From the NCBI GenBank assembly GCA_964476855.1, contig CAYZCF010000001.1:5288-69287 (forward strand): a DNA stretch of 64,000 nt, read 5' to 3'. Under the pieces are notes generated by a model that was given only the letters and a program-made list of their open reading frames with translations, did not search any database and was not told where the DNA came from. The stretch's first letter is position 1. The number at the start of each line of letters is the position of its first letter. This document shows positions 59,258-64,000 of the stretch, in pieces. This stretch comes from Chlorobaculum sp964476855. GTDB taxonomy: Bacteria; Bacteroidota; Chlorobiia; Chlorobiales; Chlorobiaceae. A program made the position numbers and the translations under genes.

Positions 59258-60304
59258 TCAGAACAAAACGTTGAAAACAAAGCCGACCAGCATGATGCCC
59301 GTCGCCACGACTCCGGCGAAAACCGCGATGAGTTGCGGGCGGAGCACCTTGCGGAGGATAATCATCTCCGGCGCGGAGAGGGCGATTACGCTCATCATGA
59401 AGGCGAGCACCGTGCCGAGCGCCGCGCCCTTGCCGAGCAGCGCCTGCACGACGGGAATGATTCCGGCGGCGTTGGAGTACATCGGCACGCCGATCAGCAC
59501 GGCGGCGGGCACCGACCACCACGCCTCGTTGCCCATCAGCGAAGCCATGAAGTTCTCCGGCACGTAGCCGTGGATGCCCGCGCCGAGGCCTACGCCGAGC
59601 ACGATGTAGAGCCACACCTTGCCGACGATCTCCCGGACATGCTTCATGCCTTCACGAATCCGCTCCGGCCAGCTCACGGCATCGGCGGAGAATTCCTGCG
59701 AGACCGCGCTGTTCTGGATCTTTTGCACCCACTCCTCCAGAAAGCGCTCCAGCCGCAGCTTGCCGATCACCATCCCGGAGATCACCGCAACCAGCAATCC
59801 CATCGAGAGATAGAGCATGGCGACCTTCCAGCCGAACATGCCGAAGAGCAGCGCGAGCGCCACCTCGTTGACCATCGGCGCGGAGATGAGGAACGAGAAG
59901 GTGACGCCGAGCGGCACCCCTGCCTGCAAAAAGCCGATAAAGAGCGGTACGGCGGAGCAGGAGCAGAATGGCGTGACGATGCCGAGCGTGGCGGCCATCG
60001 CGTTGCCGACGCCGACGCGCCTGCCGGAGAGCATCGCCCGCGTCCGCTCCGCCGAAATGAAGGTATGCACCACCCCCATCACGAACACCACCGCCGTCAG
60101 GAGCAGGAGCACTTTCGGCGTTTCGTAGATGAAGAAGTGCAGCGCCTCGCCGAACGGGGTGGCTCGGCTCAGGCCGAACGCGCCGATGAGCAAGTCAGCG
60201 CCCGCTTCGAGATTGAGGTAGAGCGGAATCCAGAGCGCCGCTGCCACCGCCACCCCGGCAATCCAGGCCGGGGCAGCGTAGCTTTGTTGACCGTACTGTT
60301 GCAT
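59258..60304 (-). CDS. SO_0444/ArsP-type permease
   Basis: A 348-residue permease with about eight or more membrane segments. It carries TPFCSCSAVPLFIGFLQAG, the CxC-containing motif of the DUF318/UPF0718 family, and NEVALALLFGMFG. Members next to ars genes (ArsP, SO_0444) export organic or trivalent arsenicals or take part in antimonite/arsenite resistance. It is 4 bases after the thioredoxin-like gene, a pairing found in many genomes. The exact substrate cannot be told. Confidence 0.85.
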   Translation of the reverse strand: MQQYGQQSYAAPAWIAGVAVAAALWIPLYLNLEAGADLLIGAFGLSRATPFGEALHFFIYETPKVLLLLTAVVFVMGVVHTFISAERTRAMLSGRRVGVGNAMAATLGIVTPFCSCSAVPLFIGFLQAGVPLGVTFSFLISAPMVNEVALALLFGMFGWKVAMLYLSMGLLVAVISGMVIGKLRLERFLEEWVQKIQNSAVSQEFSADAVSWPERIREGMKHVREIVGKVWLYIVLGVGLGAGIHGYVPENFMASLMGNEAWWSVPAAVLIGVPMYSNAAGIIPVVQALLGKGAALGTVLAFMMSVIALSAPEMIILRKVLRPQLIAVFAGVVATGIMLVGFVFNVLF

Positions 60305-60308
60305 GGTT

Positions 60309-60614
60309 TCAGCAGCAGCTTCCGTTCTGTCGGCCCGTACCCTTGGCGTGGTCGCCGCAGCAGCAGGAGGGTTTCGGCGCGGCGGTGAGCATCTCACGCA
60401 GCTCGTCGCTGGACGGCACGCGCCCGGTGCATGCCACCTTGCCATCGATCACCAGGCCGGGGGTTGACATTACGCCATACGACACGATCTGCTGCATGTC
60501 TTCGACCTTCTGCACATCGGCCTCGATGTTTTCAGCGGCGATCACCGCTTTCACCGCATCGGCAAGCTGGTTGCATTTGGCGCATCCTGTACCGAGAATC
60601 TTGATCTCTTTCAT
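60309..60614 (-). CDS. Thioredoxin-like small redox protein with Cys-rich tail
   Basis: A 101-residue protein. Residues 1-78 are a thioredoxin-fold redox-active disulfide protein 2 type (GTGCAKCNQLADAV with C-x2-C, then the cis-Pro in MSTPGLVIDGK). The C-terminal tail adds C-C-C-G-D-H and a final S-C-C, giving five extra cysteines for binding As(III) or other soft metals. It pairs with the permease 4 bases downstream. An ArsR-type operator lies 21 bases before its start. Confidence 0.88.
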   Translation of the reverse strand: MKEIKILGTGCAKCNQLADAVKAVIAAENIEADVQKVEDMQQIVSYGVMSTPGLVIDGKVACTGRVPSSDELREMLTAAPKPSCCCGDHAKGTGRQNGSCC

Positions 60615-60634
60615 TGTTCTGTTGTTGTGAGTTT

Positions 60635-60650
60635 ATCGTAAATGAACGAT
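60635..60650. promoter_or_regulatory. ArsR-type operator before the thioredoxin-like gene
   Basis: ATCGTAAATGAACGAT is an inverted repeat (ATCGT/ACGAT). It matches 14 of 16 bases with the site upstream of arsR at 61036. It lies between arsR and the thioredoxin-like gene. Confidence 0.75.
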
Positions 60651-60685
60651 TTATTGAAGAAGCTTTGTTTCGACGATTTCCGATC

Positions 60686-61018
60686 TCAACACCCGCATCC
60701 GCCGCTCTTTTCGGAGGCGAAAAACTCCCCGAAGAGCGTCTGCGCCCTTTTCCAGTTCTCACGGTCGATGCAGTACTTCACCTTTGGCGGATCGATCTCG
60801 CCCTGGATCAGCCCCGCCTCCTTGAGCGCCTTCAGGTGCTGCGAAATGGTGGACTGCGCCATCGGGATCAGCCCGGTCAGCTCACCCGTGAAGCAGCAAG
60901 TCTCCCCGGCCAGCAGCCGCAGAATCCTCAGCCGCACCGGATGCCCCAGTGCCTTGGCCATCGCCGCCATAGCGGTTTCATCCGTGGTGTAGCTGATTTC
61001 TGACAGGGTTCTCTGCAT
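60686..61018 (-). CDS. arsR: ArsR-family repressor
   Basis: A 110-residue winged-helix repressor: KALGHPVRLRILRLL, then MAQSTISQHLKALKEAGLI. A Cys pair (GETCCFTGEL) stands before the recognition helix and a GCGC motif ends the protein; both could form a trivalent arsenic site, though the E. coli ELCVCDL motif is absent. It starts 18 bases after the ATCGTAAATATACGAT operator, so it should repress itself. The second operator downstream suggests that it also controls the thioredoxin-like protein and permease. Confidence 0.92.
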   Translation of the reverse strand: MQRTLSEISYTTDETAMAAMAKALGHPVRLRILRLLAGETCCFTGELTGLIPMAQSTISQHLKALKEAGLIQGEIDPPKVKYCIDRENWKRAQTLFGEFFASEKSGGCGC

Positions 61019-61035
61019 GATTTCGTTTTTAGTTC

Positions 61036-61051
61036 ATCGTAAATATACGAT
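61036..61051. promoter_or_regulatory. ArsR-type operator before arsR
   Basis: ATCGTAAATATACGAT, a near-perfect dyad with arms ATCGTA and TACGAT, 18 bases upstream of the arsR start codon. Confidence 0.78.
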
Positions 61052-61679
61052 TGATTTGGTGATGCGCAAATCATCTTTTTCTCCGCAATGTATTCTTTCA
61101 GGGCGACGAGAGCGCGGCAATCAGATGGATCGCAGTTGTTAACTGTTGGTATTTCATTGGGATAGCGTTTTTATCAGGCTGCCAGGCCAGTGACTGCACC
61201 ATGATTTTTTTTCGACCAGCCTGAGACGAGCCGCGCGGCAGCGTCTTGCAATGCTTCCCGATCATCTTTGGCGGATCGGTCGAAAAAACAGTCATGTCGT
61301 TCGCCAGCGGGCGATTTTAGCCGTCATGAGTTTTTCCCGGCGGAGCGTGCTACAATGACAGATCGTCGCCGCCATAACCTGAACGTCGCTTTTTACAGAA
61401 GTTCGTAAAGCGATATTTTCTTTCGGATTTGGTGAATAGTTTGTAATCCCGATGAAATTACAGGCTTCATAAAGAATGTATATGAATTTTCTGTATAATG
61501 ATTGAACTGGTAGTGTGAAGATGTTATGGTCTATCTCTTTGATTTCAATAAATCAGATTATCAGGCGCGCTTTCATCAAAATTTTTTTAACATTCTGTAT
61601 GTGGCTGTTTGATACAGCGTATGTTTGTTGTTTGTTGTAATGTGCGTCAGTATGACGCTGATAAATTTTAAGAATTACA
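61052..61679. other. Intergenic region upstream of the sulfatase gene
   Basis: 628 bases with no convincing gene. A 65-codon leftward frame (61098-61295) lacks coding character. G+C falls sharply after about 61400, matching the A/T-rich sulfatase gene. I see no repeat or RNA. The right end (about 61560-61679) probably holds the sulfatase promoter. Confidence 0.6.
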
Positions 61680-63452
61680 ATGTACGAACAAGTTCTTGAG
61701 AAATTATACGAAATCAGGTTTTTGCAGAATCTGTTTTTTATAGGTGTTTTTTATCTCTCAATAATGCTTTATGGCAGGCGAAAATGGTTTTCTGCTATTA
61801 TGGCATTTCTTGTCGGCGTGTTATGGTTTTTTTATATGCCCTCAATAGCCTATATCGTTGGGAACCTGGGGGCTGATTCATTTGCCGAGGCAAAAGACTT
61901 TGATCTGAATGAGGCTTTATTCTGGATTTCCACTATTGTTCAGTCTCTCGAGCCACCACCAGGCTCCACTCTTCTTTTTGTGCAGTACCTTGTCATATTG
62001 GCAGTGATCTTTTATCTGACAAGTCAAATTCTGAAAAGGCTTTCCTTTGAAAAGTACAGGTCGATTGCCCAAGCATCGATAGCATTTATTTTGATCATTT
62101 TATCTCTGGTTGTTGTGTTCAAGGATTCAGTCGGGCTGTTTATCAAGAACTCGAATGAGCTTGAAACAGCAAGGAAAAATTTTGACAATCAAATCCCTGA
62201 AATTGACAATTCAGGTTACAATGTCGATGTGGTTGTTTATATCGGTGAATCCCTTTCTGTATTCAATATGGGGTTGTATGGTTATCCAAGAAACACAACG
62301 CCCAATTTGAGCGAAATGGCTCAGGATAATCGTAACATGATCGTTTTTCATAATGTTTTTTCCACGCATACGCATACGAGCCAGTCTTTACTCGAAGCCT
62401 TCTCTTTTTCTGTTGACAGCGATGAAGATATTCTTCCGATCATTCACAGAAAAAGAATTTCGCTCGTGGATGTTCTCGGGAAAGCTGGTCTTCGGATTCG
62501 CCTGATAAGCAACCAGGGTATGACTGGTACATGGAATGAGGCCTCTGCAATCATTTTCAGGAATGCCGAAAAAACGTTCAGTGTGGAAAACGGTATTCTT
62601 GGAAACAATGAGGAGATTCTGAAAAAACCTTGGGATCATGAATTTTTTATGAAACATCTCTCTTCAGATAATGTGCGAAAAAGCGCCGATCAGCCTGTGA
62701 TCACTTTTCTGCATTCATATGCAGGGCATGGGCCATATCTTGAAAATATTCCGGCAAACTTTAGAGCACCGGTTGATGATTATTTTTCTGTCAATGCTTC
62801 CAAACGCATTTCTGAATCTGATATAGAAGTGAGAGGTCAGATCGAAGAGTATGATTCTGCTGTGAAATATGTCGATTACAGTATTGCGAAAGTTATTGAT
62901 CACATAAAAAAACAGGAAAAGCCGACAGTGCTGGTTCTGTTTTCGGATCATGGCGAGTCGGTTTATACGGGAAGAGGTCATGACTCTTCACGATTCATCC
63001 ATGAAATGGCAAGGATTCCATTCATTATCTATTTCAATGATGCTGCAATCGAACAATATCCCGCACTATACGATCGGTATCGAAAATTGTCTGAAACAAG
63101 AGAGGTCGCAACTTTGGCTCAACTTTCACCAGTGATCATGGATCTCGCCGGTATACGGTTTCATGACGAAAGCTATGTATCGAAGAATAGTAATCTGTTG
63201 ATCGGAGAGAAGCGCATTCATCCGCCGATCATAGTCAGGGAGGTGAAGTCCGGTTTGACCTGTGTCAATCTTAACAAGACAAAAGCTGTATTTCGAAAGA
63301 ATTTTGGGTATCGTATCACCGATGGAACCGATCCTGCAACTGTCGAGTTTGTCTGTTCAAGGGGTCTGAATGCAAAACGGGATACCCGCGATGAAGGAAA
63401 CAATATCTCGTTTGAGCGGAAGAGGCGCAACCAGTTGGTGTATGGCGAGTAA
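61680..63452 (+). CDS. Phosphoethanolamine-transferase-like membrane sulfatase
   Basis: A 590-residue inner-membrane enzyme. About four membrane segments (to residue 155) precede a periplasmic alkaline-phosphatase-fold domain. This has VVYIGESLS, the likely Thr nucleophile in FSTHTHTSQS, HSYAGHGPY and the metal motif LFSDHGES. EptA-type proteins decorate lipid A or other glycans with phosphoethanolamine. The gene is isolated and its low G+C suggests transfer. Other alkaline-phosphatase-superfamily roles, such as glycan phosphoglycerol transfer, are possible. Confidence 0.8.
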   Translation: MYEQVLEKLYEIRFLQNLFFIGVFYLSIMLYGRRKWFSAIMAFLVGVLWFFYMPSIAYIVGNLGADSFAEAKDFDLNEALFWISTIVQSLEPPPGSTLLFVQYLVILAVIFYLTSQILKRLSFEKYRSIAQASIAFILIILSLVVVFKDSVGLFIKNSNELETARKNFDNQIPEIDNSGYNVDVVVYIGESLSVFNMGLYGYPRNTTPNLSEMAQDNRNMIVFHNVFSTHTHTSQSLLEAFSFSVDSDEDILPIIHRKRISLVDVLGKAGLRIRLISNQGMTGTWNEASAIIFRNAEKTFSVENGILGNNEEILKKPWDHEFFMKHLSSDNVRKSADQPVITFLHSYAGHGPYLENIPANFRAPVDDYFSVNASKRISESDIEVRGQIEEYDSAVKYVDYSIAKVIDHIKKQEKPTVLVLFSDHGESVYTGRGHDSSRFIHEMARIPFIIYFNDAAIEQYPALYDRYRKLSETREVATLAQLSPVIMDLAGIRFHDESYVSKNSNLLIGEKRIHPPIIVREVKSGLTCVNLNKTKAVFRKNFGYRITDGTDPATVEFVCSRGLNAKRDTRDEGNNISFERKRRNQLVYGE

Positions 63453-63601
63453 AGTACTACGGTCGTGTCAAGGGTAAATATTCCTGAATTCGCAGACATT
63501 GCGACGTGGCAATTCATATGGATTCAGCGATGTCAGTAAAAATGGATTGCCGCGTCCCGACAGGTAGGAACGCGCGATGACCAATTCCCGCCATTCGAAG
63601 A

Positions 63602-63625
63602 GGGGGCTGATTTGACTCAGCCCCC
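63602..63625. terminator. Hairpin between the sulfatase and alcohol dehydrogenase genes
   Basis: GGGGGCTGA and TCAGCCCCC pair around TTTGAC. There is no T run on either side, so it may act only weakly. It lies 15 bases from the dehydrogenase stop codon. Confidence 0.45.
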
Positions 63626-63639
63626 CATGCCTCGATCTG

Positions 63640-64000
63640 TTACACCGCCGACCGCAGCACCTCGACGATGTCCGCTTTTGTCATCATTGGTCTGGCGGGA
63701 AGCTGGCCTTCGGCGTTGCCTGCGACGAGCAGGGTGTCTTCGGCGTAGCGGTCGAGGAGTTCGGTGCCGATTCCGCATTCCGAGAGGCGCGTCGTGCAGC
63801 CGATGGAGCGGAGGAACGCTTCGAAGCTGTCGATCCCTTTCAGTGCGGCCTCCATATCGTCCGGGCTTTTCAGTTCGATGCCGAAGATGCGATGCGCGAA
63901 TTGCGCGAATCGCGCGGGCCGCGTCTTTGCGGCGAAGCGCATCCAGGCCGGGTTGACGACCGCGAGGCCTGCGCCGTGGGCGATGTCGTGCAGCGCGGAG
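63640..64000 (-). CDS. Iron-containing alcohol dehydrogenase, C-terminal part
   Basis: Only the last 120 residues are in the window; the frame runs off the right edge. ALHDIAHGAGLAVVNPAWMR carries the His residues of the metal site found in the group III (iron-type) alcohol dehydrogenases such as BDH and YqhD. GNAEGQLPARPMMTKADIVEVL is the usual ending. It reduces an aldehyde with NAD(P)H or the reverse. The substrate cannot be told from this part. Confidence 0.88.
   Translation of the reverse strand, partial: SALHDIAHGAGLAVVNPAWMRFAAKTRPARFAQFAHRIFGIELKSPDDMEAALKGIDSFEAFLRSIGCTTRLSECGIGTELLDRYAEDTLLVAGNAEGQLPARPMMTKADIVEVLRSAV

Noticed and set aside
61098..61295. A 65-codon leftward frame upstream of the sulfatase gene
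   Set aside because: No codon bias or family pattern; I considered a transposase relic but could find no supporting motif.

Overview
The window comes from a green sulfur bacterium (Chlorobi/Chlorobiota), most likely Chlorobaculum or a close relative. It carries bacteriochlorophyll c genes (bchQ, bchV, a BchG/BchK-type synthase), small proteins resembling chlorosome envelope proteins, and a form IV RuBisCO-like protein next to a bifunctional aldolase/dehydrogenase and a DhnA-type aldolase. From memory, bchQ, bchV and the RuBisCO-like gene are also neighbours in Chlorobaculum tepidum. Two runs of ten N (12246-12255 and 49789-49798) show that this is a scaffolded draft. Many genes lack a clear Shine-Dalgarno sequence.

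Layout. 1-10.7 kb is housekeeping: the end of gcvT, ftsK, a NifU-like scaffold, mrp, der, rplM-rpsI, rpsB-tsf, pyrH and recX. 10.7-19 kb holds bchQ, bchV, a small membrane protein, the two aldolases, the RuBisCO-like protein, an SDR and an LptE-like lipoprotein. 19-21 kb has three small envelope-stress-type proteins and a pteridine-reductase-like SDR. 21.3-30.3 kb is the most unusual block. Reading leftward are a CsmA/CsmE-like protein, a B12-domain radical SAM enzyme, a bacteriochlorophyll synthase-type UbiA protein, a five-PAS histidine kinase and its response regulator. Reading rightward are a CsmB/CsmF-like protein, two hydrophobic CsmC/CsmD-like proteins, a 78-residue protein and a DUF2156 protein. 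30.3-35.4 kb has a molbindin with a ModE-like box, a broken prophage-type endolysin, a four-cysteine miniprotein, a PEP-CTERM protein and a radical SAM/SPASM plus methyltransferase pair. 35.4-44 kb is an iron block: peroxiredoxin, porin, feoA-feoA-feoB, FeoC-like, ferritin, flavodoxin, a DtxR-type regulator, ferredoxin and DUF2023. A SLOG-domain membrane protein (44.3-45.3 kb) and a YnbE-YdbL-YdbH set (45.5-48.2 kb) follow.

From about 48.2 to 52 kb the DNA becomes AT-rich and carries relics (a MoaA-like fragment, a nucleotidyltransferase toxin-antitoxin remnant) and a LamG-domain secreted protein. This leads into an arsenic island at 52.2-61.0 kb: arsenite oxidase aioB-aioA, a periplasmic cytochrome c, a metallo-beta-lactamase-fold protein with an altered metal site, two ArsC-type arsenate reductases, an ACR3 efflux pump, a SO_0444/ArsP-type permease, a thioredoxin-like protein and ArsR with two matching operators. 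The window ends with a phosphoethanolamine-transferase-like sulfatase and part of an iron-containing alcohol dehydrogenase.

How the parts fit. The Mo enzyme AioBA would oxidise arsenite in the periplasm and could pass electrons through the local cytochrome c toward the photosynthetic chain, while ArsC, ACR3, the permease and ArsR handle intracellular arsenic. The molbindin fits a need for molybdate. The iron block probably forms one regulon under the DtxR-type protein. The 21-30 kb block looks like an accessory chlorosome/pigment module with its own two-component system. These functional links are inferred from gene order and family membership, not proven.
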